Shown: in pieces, positions 26,497-36,125 of the stretch
How positions within the stretch are numbered: position 1 is the stretch's first letter
How the letters are laid out: every line of letters begins with the position of its first letter
Assembly: GCF_900128985.1 (NCBI RefSeq)
Contig: NZ_FQUC01000001.1
Span: 496,001 to 560,000, forward strand
Reading direction: 5' to 3'
Source of the DNA: Indolivaga macrotermitis
Lineage (GTDB): Bacteria > Bacteroidota > Bacteroidia > Bacteroidales > Dysgonomonadaceae
Length of the DNA: 64,000 bases
The notes under the pieces: generated by a model
Databases searched by the model: none
What the model saw: only the letters and a program-made list of their open reading frames with translations
Told to the model about the DNA's origin: nothing
Translations under genes and position numbers: made by a program

Positions 26497-29400
26497 TTAA
26501 TCATCGGCACGAGGTGCTCCCGGACTTTTCAGATCAGGATTGACAAGGAATGTACATGCTCTGACGTTGGTATGATAATACAAATAGAATGTACCACACG
26601 TGGCATCTGTAACTGCGAGTCGCAAATACCTGCGTGAAGGGTTTGCTATTGTGCTGGTGAACATATAAGTGGTAGAGGTTGACCTAAATGTAGGATTTGT
26701 TTCTCCGGTCAGATTAACCCATGTTCCGGTACCGGCAGTGTTGTTATTGTATGCCCATTGGTATGTGAAGACTCCGCTACCACCGGTGGCAGCTTGTCCG
26801 ACAATAATCGCCTGATAGGGACAGAAAGTTGCTTCCTGCATTACTCCATCCAGATCGGCAACACTTACAGGATCATATACCGATATATATATACTGTCTT
26901 TTACTGTTATACCACACGAAATACTATTTATTTCAACTTTATACCATCCTTCGTTCACTTTGGTTGCATTAGGTACCACAGGATTTTTTTCGTTAGAGGT
27001 GAATCCGTTCGGACCTGTCCAAGAATAAGTTGCATTTGTAACTGTAAATCCATTGACGGTGATGGGTGATCCGTAACATACAGGTGTTACCCCATAGGCT
27101 AAAGCTGTTCTGTCTAGAGAAACAAGTGTAACCTGCTGATTAAAAGAGTTACCGCAACTGTCGGTCATACGTACGGTATAGGTCTCATTCGCTATACCAA
27201 AGTTTCCGAGGTCGATTGCACTGCTCGAGGTCATTGGCGGAGTCAATTGAGTTGTATTCGTCGCATCATATACAGTATAAGTATATGGAGTAACACCGTT
27301 CGTTGCTTGTAAGGTAAGATATCCGGTCTGACCGGAAGGACACGAATATGCACTTGTTTTATCTGTATCCAAAGCCATCGGAGCAGGATTGTAAACGATC
27401 GTATCCAACTTTATCGCACAAGCACTGATGCTGTTTGTTGTCATTACTCCCAGAATATAAGTTCCTGGAATATTAAGTAAGAAGTAGTCGTTACTAGTAC
27501 TAGCTATAACTTTAGACCCGGCACCACTTCCCGATGGTACTGACGTCATACGATAATACACGGTAGCAAGAGGATTACCATTGTTGGAAATACCTCCTGT
27601 TGGATAGAGTTGCATACCCATACAGTCCTGTGTTGTGGTATAGCCTATATTATCCCCCGTATAACCTCCTACTATATTTGCTGTTGCGGTATAAGTTTGA
27701 CCACAATGGATAACAGTAGCTGTATATTCACCGGGTGGAAGATTGGTTTCAGGAAAAGTATAGTAATAACCAGTACTGCCGCTGGTTGAATTTGTAGTGA
27801 AAGTGTAGGTTTGACTTGTATATCCATCAGGCCCTGTGACTGTAATTGTTGAGCCGGCTTTATAGGCTTTGTACGAGTTCCCTGCTGATACTCTTAATTG
27901 ACCTCTGTTATCGTAGCAGGTAGAAGTACTGCTTTTAGTCAAGGTAAAGCTATCAGCAATATAAGTTGCCCGTGGTAGATTGAAGGACGTAGTAATAGTA
28001 TAATTGTCCCAATTAGGATAAACGAAAGTAAATGTATATGTTACATCATATTGTAGGCCATCAATTGTTTTGGAGCTTGTAGTTGTCAATGTATCGAGTT
28101 TAAATACAACACCAAATTCATCGGTTACCGTTACATAGCAGGGTAAAGCCGATTCACCTTCACATGGGGTACCTGCATTTGTATAATAAGTTCTTTTATA
28201 GGAATCACAATTATTGTATTCGGGATAAGTACTAATAGTATTAAATGTGACTGATGGTTTTGTTGACGACGGTGTACCTCCAACCATCGAATAATTGTTC
28301 TGGATAACAAATCCTGAAGCATCGGTAATTCTCAGATATTGGTCATCTCCAGGATTACATGCCCAAGTAAAATTTGTATCAGTATATAAATAATTATCAT
28401 TGTAATATACTTGTGACCCGTCTGACTTATTAGTGACTTCGATTGTCAGAGGATAGCAGAACATATTATAGTAAGGGTAGCTGGTTTTCGAATAAGTAAG
28501 ATTATAAGTTCGGACACCGGTACAGATATTAGTACTGTAGGTCATAGATGTCTGATACGGGTTATAAGTATTGAAGGATGTAATGGCTGTTGGACAACTT
28601 TTTACCCTGGTATAAACAGTTAAAGAATTTGCGGTATAAAAATCCGATACACTATTCGGGCTCAGATCAAACAAGTCTCTGTATGTTGAACTTGATCCGC
28701 TAAAGTATCTCACTTGGAACCAGTTTTCATCTTTGGGCGTTTCCCCTACAGGTGCTATCCCATATTCAAATAATCCGTCATAGTAATACCTGTACCAGTC
28801 GGGATAGGTAGTGGATGAATAACTATAATATGGTTGATAATAGAACTTCGAGCATTCGGTACCATCTCCGTATGGGTAAAAATACCTCTGATTAGATCCC
28901 GGAGGAACAGTAGTAATTTCATCGATTATAAATGACGCTGTGGCAGTATAGCAGCCGTCGTTGGTGGCAACTGTATATGTTCCGGAAGGCCAGGTACCGT
29001 CGAGCGTATAGCGCCATCCGGCAGTGGCCGATCCACTGGTTGCTCTAGTCGCACTTACTGTTTGCGGAACAGTAACTCCCGAGGGGGCGGATGTAATGGT
29101 AAAGGTTGGCGTAGTGGTTTGATTTCCGTTTTCCATGAATACAACGATAAGCCCAGTGCTGCAATTTGCGTACGAATTACGTGAGGTCGGTACAGACGCG
29201 CTACTGGTCGCTGCCGTGGCAACAAAAGACAACCGGGGTTCTACATAATCACCGGTGACTACTACATTATTTATAGTACGTACAATAGGCTCTCCGGATA
29301 TGCTGCCACAGTAACCGGCAGCCTCCAGATTATAAGTACCCGGAGGCAGGTCGTTAAACACATTAGTACTCACAGGCCCTATGGAAAGGCTCCCTGTTAC

Positions 29401-29592
29401 AGACTTTAGTGAGTATTGCTGGCTTACCAGATTCTCTGCAGAAGCCCCCGAAAATGTAATCGTAATACTACCGTTGCTCTGGCAGGTGGAAGGTGTAACT
29501 GTCGATGTCGCAATAACATCGCTACAATCCTGTGAATATACAGCCATAGTTGTAAAGCAGACTATATATATAAATGCCAATAATTTCTTCAT
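26497..29592 (-). CDS. Large Cys/Tyr-rich secreted repeat protein, paralog 1 (D1)
   Basis: Function unknown. This 1031-residue protein has a signal peptide ending in AVYSQ (residue 21), so it is exported. After it comes an SprB-repeat-like module (CQSNGSITITFSGAS ... LPPGTYNLEAAGYCG, about 22-110). A second Ig-like module spans about 115-225, and a strikingly Tyr-rich part with DWYRYYYDGLFEYGIAP covers about 230-320. Further beta modules follow, then another SprB-like module (CPSGQTGYLTLQATNG, about 755-830) and an Ig-like module (PVCYGSPITVNGFTV, about 845-920). The C-terminal block ends in FLVNPDLKSPGAPRADD. About two dozen Cys residues, mostly spaced as module-closing pairs, suggest disulfides. 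No type 9 secretion sorting domain or membrane anchor is visible at the C-terminus. It is the last of three tandem paralogs; several DNA blocks are almost identical to D3. Confidence 0.85.
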   Translation of the reverse strand: MKKLLAFIYIVCFTTMAVYSQDCSDVIATSTVTPSTCQSNGSITITFSGASAENLVSQQYSLKSVTGSLSIGPVSTNVFNDLPPGTYNLEAAGYCGSISGEPIVRTINNVVVTGDYVEPRLSFVATAATSSASVPTSRNSYANCSTGLIVVFMENGNQTTTPTFTITSAPSGVTVPQTVSATRATSGSATAGWRYTLDGTWPSGTYTVATNDGCYTATASFIIDEITTVPPGSNQRYFYPYGDGTECSKFYYQPYYSYSSTTYPDWYRYYYDGLFEYGIAPVGETPKDENWFQVRYFSGSSSTYRDLFDLSPNSVSDFYTANSLTVYTRVKSCPTAITSFNTYNPYQTSMTYSTNICTGVRTYNLTYSKTSYPYYNMFCYPLTIEVTNKSDGSQVYYNDNYLYTDTNFTWACNPGDDQYLRITDASGFVIQNNYSMVGGTPSSTKPSVTFNTISTYPEYNNCDSYKRTYYTNAGTPCEGESALPCYVTVTDEFGVVFKLDTLTTTSSKTIDGLQYDVTYTFTFVYPNWDNYTITTSFNLPRATYIADSFTLTKSSTSTCYDNRGQLRVSAGNSYKAYKAGSTITVTGPDGYTSQTYTFTTNSTSGSTGYYYTFPETNLPPGEYTATVIHCGQTYTATANIVGGYTGDNIGYTTTQDCMGMQLYPTGGISNNGNPLATVYYRMTSVPSGSGAGSKVIASTSNDYFLLNIPGTYILGVMTTNSISACAIKLDTIVYNPAPMALDTDKTSAYSCPSGQTGYLTLQATNGVTPYTYTVYDATNTTQLTPPMTSSSAIDLGNFGIANETYTVRMTDSCGNSFNQQVTLVSLDRTALAYGVTPVCYGSPITVNGFTVTNATYSWTGPNGFTSNEKNPVVPNATKVNEGWYKVEINSISCGITVKDSIYISVYDPVSVADLDGVMQEATFCPYQAIIVGQAATGGSGVFTYQWAYNNNTAGTGTWVNLTGETNPTFRSTSTTYMFTSTIANPSRRYLRLAVTDATCGTFYLYYHTNVRACTFLVNPDLKSPGAPRADD

Positions 29593-29633
29593 CTTACTTT
29601 GAATGTAATCTATTTTATCCGATCTGTTTTATT

Positions 29634-32600
29634 TTAATCTTCAGTTTTCGGTCCACCCGGATTTTTCAAATCAGGATTGACTAGGAACGTACATGCTCTA
29701 ACATTAGTATGGTAATACAAATAGAATGTGCCACAGGTTGCATCCGTTACCATAAGACGGAGGTATCTGCGTGAAGGGCTTGCTGCTGTACTTGTAAACA
29801 TATAAGTAGTAGAAGTTGTTTTAAAAGTCGGATTTGTTTCTCCACTCAGGTTAGACCATGTTCCGGTACCGGCAGCATTGGTATTATATGCCCATTGGTA
29901 TGTGAAACTTCCACTACCCCCGGTGGCAGCCTGTCCGGCAATAATAGCCTGATAGGGGCAAAAGGTTACTTCCTGCATTACTCCATCCAGATCGGCAATA
30001 TTTATAGGATCATATACCGATATGTATATACTGTCTTTTACTGTTATGCCGCACGATGTACTGGCTATCTCAACCTTATACCATCCTTCATTGACTTCAG
30101 TTGCATTAGGCACCACAGGGTTCTTTTGGTCAGAGGTGAATCCGTTCGGCCCTGTCCATGTATAGTTAGCATTTGTAACTGTAAATCCATTGACGGTGAT
30201 AGGCGAGCCGTAACATACAGGGCTTTGTCCGTAAGCTAGGGCTGTTCTGTCGAGAGAAACGAGGGTTACCTGTTGGTCAAAAGAGTTTCCGCAATTGTCG
30301 GTAATACGAACTGTATAGGTTTCGTTTGCTACACCAAAGTCACCGAGATCAATTGCACTTTCCGAAGTCATAGGTGGGGTTAACTGCGTTGTATTCGATT
30401 CGTCATAAACGGTATAGGTATACGGTGCAACCCCGTTTGTAGCCATAAGTGTCAGATATCCGGTCTGGCCAGAAGGGCAAGAATATGCACTTGTCTTGTC
30501 CCTATCCAGAGCCATTGGTTGCGGATTATACACTATTGTATCTGTCTTTATAGCACATCCTGTAAGACTATTTGTGGTCATCACCCCCAGAATATAGGTT
30601 CCTGCAGTATTAAGTAAGAAATAGTCGCCACTTGTGCTTGATATTACTTTCGAACTGGCGCTACTTCCGGATGGAGCCGACATCATGCGATAATACACGG
30701 TAGCAAGAGGATTACCATTGTTGGAAATACCACCGGAAGGATAGAGCTGAGTACCCATACAATCCTTAGTTGTTGTATAAGTTGGTTTATCAGCGGTATA
30801 TCCACCTATTATATTTGCCGTTGTCGTATAAGTTTGCCCACAAAATAGAACAGTAGCTGTATATTCACCCGGAGGAAGGTCGGTTTCAGCGAAATCCCTG
30901 TAATATCCGGTACTGGTAGTGACTGTATTTGAAGTATAGGTATAGGTCTGGCTTGTATATCCATCAGGACCTGTAATTGTTATTACTGTACCTGCTTTGT
31001 AACATTTATTCGAATTTCCGGTAGAGACTCTTAACGTTCCGGCATTTTCCTTACATGCGGAGATTCCGGATTTTGTAAGTGTAAAGCTGTCGGCGATATA
31101 GGTCGCCCGCACCAAATTAGAAGTTGTAGTAAGAGTGTAATTATCCCAATTAGGATAAACCGCAGTGAACGTATATAATACCCCGTACTGTAAGTTATCT
31201 ATTATTTTAGTTGCAGTGCTGGTCAATGTATCCTGGAGGACAACCGTACCCACATTGTCGGTTACTGTTACATAGCAAGGAAAAGCAGATTCATCATCAC
31301 ATGGAGTACCGGAGCCTGTATAATAACTCCTTTTGTAAGAATCACAATTATTGTATTCAGGATAAGAACTTACAGTGTTGAGATAAAATGTCGGTTTTGA
31401 AGACGATGGAGTTCCACCGACCATTGAATAATTTGTCTGTATTTTATATCCGGAAGCGTCGGTTACATTCAGGTATTGATCATCTCCGGGGGCACAATCC
31501 CATGTGAAATTAGCATCTGTATAAACATAGTTGTCGTTATTGTATACCACTGATCCGTCTGACTTGTTGGTTATGGTTATAGTCAGCGGATAACAAAAAG
31601 TATGATAGTAACCATAGGAACTCTTTATATAATTTGGTCTGTAGGTTCTGACTCCTGTACAAGTATTTTGTGTATAAGTCATGGCCGTACTGTTCTGATT
31701 ATAAGTGTTGTAGGATGCCATTGAAGTGGGGCAACCCTTTACTCTGGTGTAGACTGTTAAAGAATTGGATGTATAAAAGTCCGATACTTTATTATTACTG
31801 ATATCAAATACATCCTGATAAGTTGCGCTCGATCCATTAAAATATCTGATCTGAAACCAGTTTTCATCTTTGGGCATTTGCCCTACGGGTGCTATTCCAT
31901 ATTCAAACATCCCGTCTGAATAATACCGGTACCAGTCCGGATAAGCAGCCATAGTATAATAATAGTATGGTTGGTAAACAAATTTAGAGCAATCAGTACC
32001 GTCTCCGTATGTTAGAAAACTTGATGCACTTGAACTTCCCGGAGGTACTGTTGTGAGTTCTTCGATGACGAAGGTTGCAGCAGCAGAGTAACAACCATCG
32101 TTGGCAACTACGGTATATGTGCCTGCCGGCCAGGTTTCGTCGAGCATATAACGCCATCCGGCTGTAGCCGATCCGCTGGTTCCTTTAGTCGCACCTACTG
32201 TTTGTGGTACTGTTACACCATTGGGGGCGGATGTGACAGTAAAGGTAGGCATATCAGCCTGATTACCATTTTCTAGTAATACCACTATTAGGCCGGTATT
32301 ACAACCTGTGTATGACTTACGGGATGTCGGAACAGTTGTTGAAGGTGTTGGTCCCGGGGCAACAAAAGATAACCGGGGTTCTTCGTAAGACCCGGTAACT
32401 ACTACACCATTGATGGTGCGCACAATTGGTTCACCGGATATGCTGCCACAGTAACCGGCAGCCTCCAGGTTATAAGTTCCCGGAGGCAGGTTAGAAAATA
32501 CATTGGTACTGACAGGGCCTATAGAGAGACTTCCTGTTGTCGACTTCAGCGAGTATTGCTGGCTTACCAGATTTCCAGCTGAAGCTCCTGAAAATGTAAT

Positions 32601-32732
32601 CGTAATAGAACCGTTGCTTTGGCAGGTTGAGGCTGTAACTGTAGCTGTAGCAGTAACATCGCTACAATCCTGAGAATATACAGCCATCGTTGCAAAGCAG
32701 ACTATATATATAAATATCAAAAATTTCTTCAT
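29634..32732 (-). CDS. Large Cys/Tyr-rich secreted repeat protein, paralog 2 (D2)
   Basis: Function unknown. The 1032-residue protein has the same layout as D1 and D3: signal peptide (MKKFLIFIYIVCFATMAVYS), SprB-like and Ig-like modules, Tyr-rich middle and the conserved C-terminal block ending FLVNPDLKNPGGPKTED. It is the most divergent of the three in the Tyr-rich middle (for example PVGQMPKDENWFQIRYFNGSS against PVGETPKDENWFQVRYFSGSS in D1 and D3). It is closer to D1 in the first module and in the block near residues 670-720, and closer to D3 in the block near 590-640. It lies 41 bases upstream of D1 and 46 bases downstream of D3 on one strand, so all three are probably co-transcribed. Confidence 0.85.
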   Translation of the reverse strand: MKKFLIFIYIVCFATMAVYSQDCSDVTATATVTASTCQSNGSITITFSGASAGNLVSQQYSLKSTTGSLSIGPVSTNVFSNLPPGTYNLEAAGYCGSISGEPIVRTINGVVVTGSYEEPRLSFVAPGPTPSTTVPTSRKSYTGCNTGLIVVLLENGNQADMPTFTVTSAPNGVTVPQTVGATKGTSGSATAGWRYMLDETWPAGTYTVVANDGCYSAAATFVIEELTTVPPGSSSASSFLTYGDGTDCSKFVYQPYYYYTMAAYPDWYRYYSDGMFEYGIAPVGQMPKDENWFQIRYFNGSSATYQDVFDISNNKVSDFYTSNSLTVYTRVKGCPTSMASYNTYNQNSTAMTYTQNTCTGVRTYRPNYIKSSYGYYHTFCYPLTITITNKSDGSVVYNNDNYVYTDANFTWDCAPGDDQYLNVTDASGYKIQTNYSMVGGTPSSSKPTFYLNTVSSYPEYNNCDSYKRSYYTGSGTPCDDESAFPCYVTVTDNVGTVVLQDTLTSTATKIIDNLQYGVLYTFTAVYPNWDNYTLTTTSNLVRATYIADSFTLTKSGISACKENAGTLRVSTGNSNKCYKAGTVITITGPDGYTSQTYTYTSNTVTTSTGYYRDFAETDLPPGEYTATVLFCGQTYTTTANIIGGYTADKPTYTTTKDCMGTQLYPSGGISNNGNPLATVYYRMMSAPSGSSASSKVISSTSGDYFLLNTAGTYILGVMTTNSLTGCAIKTDTIVYNPQPMALDRDKTSAYSCPSGQTGYLTLMATNGVAPYTYTVYDESNTTQLTPPMTSESAIDLGDFGVANETYTVRITDNCGNSFDQQVTLVSLDRTALAYGQSPVCYGSPITVNGFTVTNANYTWTGPNGFTSDQKNPVVPNATEVNEGWYKVEIASTSCGITVKDSIYISVYDPINIADLDGVMQEVTFCPYQAIIAGQAATGGSGSFTYQWAYNTNAAGTGTWSNLSGETNPTFKTTSTTYMFTSTAASPSRRYLRLMVTDATCGTFYLYYHTNVRACTFLVNPDLKNPGGPKTED

Positions 32733-32778
32733 TTGCTTCGAATATAATATTTATATTATGGATCGGTTCTATCTTATT

Positions 32779-35700
32779 TTAATCTCCGGCTCTCGGTGCT
32801 CCGGGACTCTTGAGATCGGGATTTACAAGGAACGTACAAGCTCTTACGTTGGTATGGTAATACAAATAGAATGTACCACATGTGGCATCTGTAATTGCGA
32901 GCCGCAAATATCTGCGAGAAGGACTTGCTGCTGTACTAGTAAACATATAAGTGGTCGAAGTTGTTCTAAACGTAGGATTTGTTTCTCCGGTCAGATTAAC
33001 CCATGTTCCGGTACCGGCAGTGTTGTTATTGTATGCCCATTGGTATGTAAAGCTTCCGCTACCTCCGGTTGCTGCTTGTCCGGCAATAACCGCCTGATAG
33101 GGGCAAAAGGTTACTTCCTGCATTACTCCGTCCAGATCGGCAACACTTACAGGGTCATATACCGCTATATATATACTGTCTTTTACGGTTATATTACAAG
33201 CGGCACTGTTAATCTCTACTTTATACCATCCTTCGTTCACTTCGGTTGCATTAGGTATCACAGGGTTCTTCTCACTTGAGGTGAATCCATTTGGCCCGGT
33301 CCATTTGTAAGTAGCATTTGTAACTGTAAATCCGTTTATATTGATAGGTCCACCGTAGCATACGGGAGTTCCTCCATATGCCAAAGCCGTCCTGTCGAGA
33401 GAGACAAGGGTAACCTTCTGGGGAAATTCGTTGTCGCACTGGTCTACCATGCGTACTGTATAGGTTTCGTTTGCTACACCAAAGTTACCGAGGTCTATTG
33501 CAGTGCTCGAAGTCATAGGTGGGGTCAGTTGCGTTGTATTCGATTCATCATATACTGTATAAGTATATGGCGGTACTCCGTTTGTCGCCTGTAAAGTAAG
33601 GTATCCGGTTTGTCCTGAAGGACAAGAATATGCACTCGTTTTATCTGGATCCAAAGCCATAGGTTGAGGATTGTATTCTATAGTATCTAATTTAATGGCA
33701 CATCCGGTAAGGCTATTTGAATACATCAGACCCAGAACATAAGTTCCTGCAGCATTAAGAGTAAAATAGTCTCCGCTACCATTGGTTATAACTTTAGAGT
33801 TATCCCCTCCGCTCGGTACAGTAGTCATACGGAAATATGCAGCACTCAAAGGTGTTCCATTGTTGGAAACACTTCCTGAAGGGAAAAGTCTTAGACCTGT
33901 ACAATCCTGTGTCGTAGTATAGCTCAGGCTCTCGCCTACATATCCCGCTGCTATAGTAGCTTTTGTGGTATAGGTTTGCCCACAAAATAGAACAGTAGCT
34001 GTGTATTCACCAGGGGGAAGATAGGTTTCAGCGAAATTTCTATAGTAGCCGGTACTGGTTGAGGTTGTATTCGCTGTATAAGTATAGGTTTGGCTTTCAT
34101 ACCCATCGGGTCCTGTGATTGTTATTACTGTACCTGCTTTGTAACATTTAGACGAACTGTTGGTAGCAACTCTTAATATACCTGTATTATCGCTACAGGT
34201 AGAGGTGCTGGTTTTAGTCAGGATAAAACTGTCGGCAATATAAGTCGCCCGTGGCAGATTTGATGTTGCGGTAGATGTATGGTTACCCATATTTGGATAT
34301 ACCGCAGTAAATGTATATGTTATCCCATACTGTAAGCCATCAACCGTTTTAGAGCTTGTCGTTGTCAATGTGTCCTTTTGAAATACATTACCAAATTCGT
34401 CAGTTATGGTTACATAACATGGAAAGGTCAAATCGGCATCACAATTGTTTGTACTATAGGTCCTTTTGTAAGAATCGCAATTGTTATATTCAGGATAGCT
34501 ACCTACTGAATTAAGGGTTATTCCTATTGCTGTAGTTGTACCCCCAGTCATTGAATAATTATTCTGGATTACCAATCCTGAAGCATCAGTTATGGTCAGG
34601 TACTGGTCATCTCCCGGATTACAAGCCCATGAGAAATTAGTATCAGTATACAAATAATTATCATTGTAATACACAGACGATCCATCCGATTTGTTTGTTA
34701 TTTCGATAGTTAGCGGATAACAGAACATATTATAGTAAGGATAGCTGGTTTTTGAATAAGTAAAACTATAAGTACGGATACCGGAACATGCATTAGTACT
34801 GCTAGTTATAGATCTCTGATACGGGTTATAAGTATCGTAAGATGTAATGGCTGTTGGACAACTTTTTACCCTGGTATAAATAGTTAAAGAATTTGTGGTA
34901 TAAAAATCGGATACACTATTCGGACTCAGATCAAACAAGTCTCTATACGTTGAACTGGATCCACTAAAGTATCTGACCTGGAACCAGTTTTCATCTTTGG
35001 GCGTTTCCCCTACAGGTGCTATCCCATATTCAAATAATCCGTCATAGTAATACCTGTACCAGTCGGGATAGGTAGTGGATGCATAACTATAATATGGTTG
35101 ATAATAGAACTTCGAGCAGTCGGTACCATCTCCGTATGGGTAAAAATATCTCTGATTAGTTCCCGAAGGAACAGTTGTAAGCTCATTAAGTACTAATGAT
35201 GCCGTTGCAGTATAACAACCATCGTTAACAGCTACAGTATATGCTCCTGCCGGCCATGTGCCGTCGAGCGTATAACGCCATCCTGCAGTAGCCGATCCAC
35301 TGGTTGCTCTGGTCACATTCACAGTTTGCGGAACAGTAACGCCCGAGGGGGCAGATGTGATGGTAAAGGTTGGCGTAGTGGTTTGATTTCCGTTCTCCAT
35401 AAATACAACGATAAGCCCTGTACTGCAATTTACATACGAATTACGCGAGGTAGGTATTGATGCAGTACTGGTGGCAGTAGGAGCTACAAATGACAGCATA
35501 GGTTCTTTATAATCACCTGTAATCGTTACATTGTTGACTGTACGTACAATGGGCTCGCCACTTAAACTACCACAGTAGCCTGCTGCCTCGACGTAATAGC
35601 TACCCGGAGGCAGGTCGTTAAACACATTAGTGCTGACAGGCCCTCTAGCTATGCTTCCTGTAATAGATTTTATCGAGTATTGTTTGCTTACGAGATTCTC

Positions 35701-35856
35701 AGCCGACGTTCCTCCAAGGGTAACTGTAATCGAACCGTTACTCTGGCAGGTCGAAGGTGAGGGTGTCGCTGTGATAGTGACATCGCTACAATCCTGTGAA
35801 TATACAGCCATACTTGTCAGGCAGACCATATATATAAGTGTCAATAATTTTTTCAT
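32779..35856 (-). CDS. Large Cys/Tyr-rich secreted repeat protein, paralog 3 (D3)
   Basis: Function unknown. The protein is 1025 residues from the Met at 35856, chosen because it begins the signal peptide MKKLLTLIYMVCLTSMAVYS; a Met four codons upstream (35868) is less likely. The modules follow the order seen in D1 and D2. Its N-terminal module (DCSDVTITATPSPSTCQSNG) differs from the others and is the one most like the decayed fragment just upstream. In the Tyr-rich middle it is nearly identical to D1 at the DNA level (34980-35081 matches 28716-28817 base for base). Missing residues in the module after about 440 make it slightly shorter. It ends in FLVNPDLKSPGAPRAGD. Confidence 0.85.
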   Translation of the reverse strand: MKKLLTLIYMVCLTSMAVYSQDCSDVTITATPSPSTCQSNGSITVTLGGTSAENLVSKQYSIKSITGSIARGPVSTNVFNDLPPGSYYVEAAGYCGSLSGEPIVRTVNNVTITGDYKEPMLSFVAPTATSTASIPTSRNSYVNCSTGLIVVFMENGNQTTTPTFTITSAPSGVTVPQTVNVTRATSGSATAGWRYTLDGTWPAGAYTVAVNDGCYTATASLVLNELTTVPSGTNQRYFYPYGDGTDCSKFYYQPYYSYASTTYPDWYRYYYDGLFEYGIAPVGETPKDENWFQVRYFSGSSSTYRDLFDLSPNSVSDFYTTNSLTIYTRVKSCPTAITSYDTYNPYQRSITSSTNACSGIRTYSFTYSKTSYPYYNMFCYPLTIEITNKSDGSSVYYNDNYLYTDTNFSWACNPGDDQYLTITDASGLVIQNNYSMTGGTTTAIGITLNSVGSYPEYNNCDSYKRTYSTNNCDADLTFPCYVTITDEFGNVFQKDTLTTTSSKTVDGLQYGITYTFTAVYPNMGNHTSTATSNLPRATYIADSFILTKTSTSTCSDNTGILRVATNSSSKCYKAGTVITITGPDGYESQTYTYTANTTSTSTGYYRNFAETYLPPGEYTATVLFCGQTYTTKATIAAGYVGESLSYTTTQDCTGLRLFPSGSVSNNGTPLSAAYFRMTTVPSGGDNSKVITNGSGDYFTLNAAGTYVLGLMYSNSLTGCAIKLDTIEYNPQPMALDPDKTSAYSCPSGQTGYLTLQATNGVPPYTYTVYDESNTTQLTPPMTSSTAIDLGNFGVANETYTVRMVDQCDNEFPQKVTLVSLDRTALAYGGTPVCYGGPININGFTVTNATYKWTGPNGFTSSEKNPVIPNATEVNEGWYKVEINSAACNITVKDSIYIAVYDPVSVADLDGVMQEVTFCPYQAVIAGQAATGGSGSFTYQWAYNNNTAGTGTWVNLTGETNPTFRTTSTTYMFTSTAASPSRRYLRLAITDATCGTFYLYYHTNVRACTFLVNPDLKSPGAPRAGD

Positions 35857-35882
35857 TATGTCGTTCAAGATAATATTTATAC

Positions 35883-36109
35883 TATAGTGACAGGTTCTAT
35901 TGTTATGCTTCCTGTAATAGATTTAGTGAGTGTTGTTTGCTTGTCGGGTTCTGAACCGAAGCCCCTCCAAGAGTAGCTGTGATACAGCTATTACTCTGAA
36001 AGGTAGAAGAGAAGGATATAGCAGTGATAGTTACATCACTACAATCCCGGATATAAACAACCGAAATGAAGAGTATAATCCCCAAAAACAGATAAAATAA
36101 TTTTTTCAT
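35883..36109 (-). pseudogene. Decayed 5' fragment of a fourth large paralog
   Basis: A reading frame of 68 codons starts like the large paralogs (signal-like MKKLFYLFLGIILFISVVYI, then RDCSDVTITAISFSSTFQSN). It is most similar to D3. After KQHSL a one-base deletion shifts the frame and gives an early stop; in the next frame the homology continues (KSITGSI followed by EPV) for about a dozen codons to about 35883, where the copy is cut off just before D3. The two Cys positions expected in the first module are damaged (STFQSN instead of STCQSN). It is best read as a dead remnant, though a short peptide could still be made. Confidence 0.8.
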
Positions 36110-36125
36110 AATTAGCTTCCTATTT

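Larger units (their letters stand above)
26497..36109 (-). repeat. Tandem array: three complete ~3.1-kb gene copies and one remnant
   Basis: Three head-to-tail paralogous genes of about 3.1 kb (D3, D2, D1 in transcription order), preceded by a broken 5' fragment of a fourth. Spacers are short (46 and 41 bases) and AT-rich. Similarity is patchy: some blocks of 75-200 bases are nearly identical between two copies while the third differs by about 20 percent, and the closest pair changes along the gene. Confidence 0.85.

Noticed and set aside
26497-35856. Large paralogs as type 9 secretion or gliding-motility cargo
   Set aside because: SprB-like modules are present, but no C-terminal sorting domain of type A or B was seen, so the route cannot be claimed.
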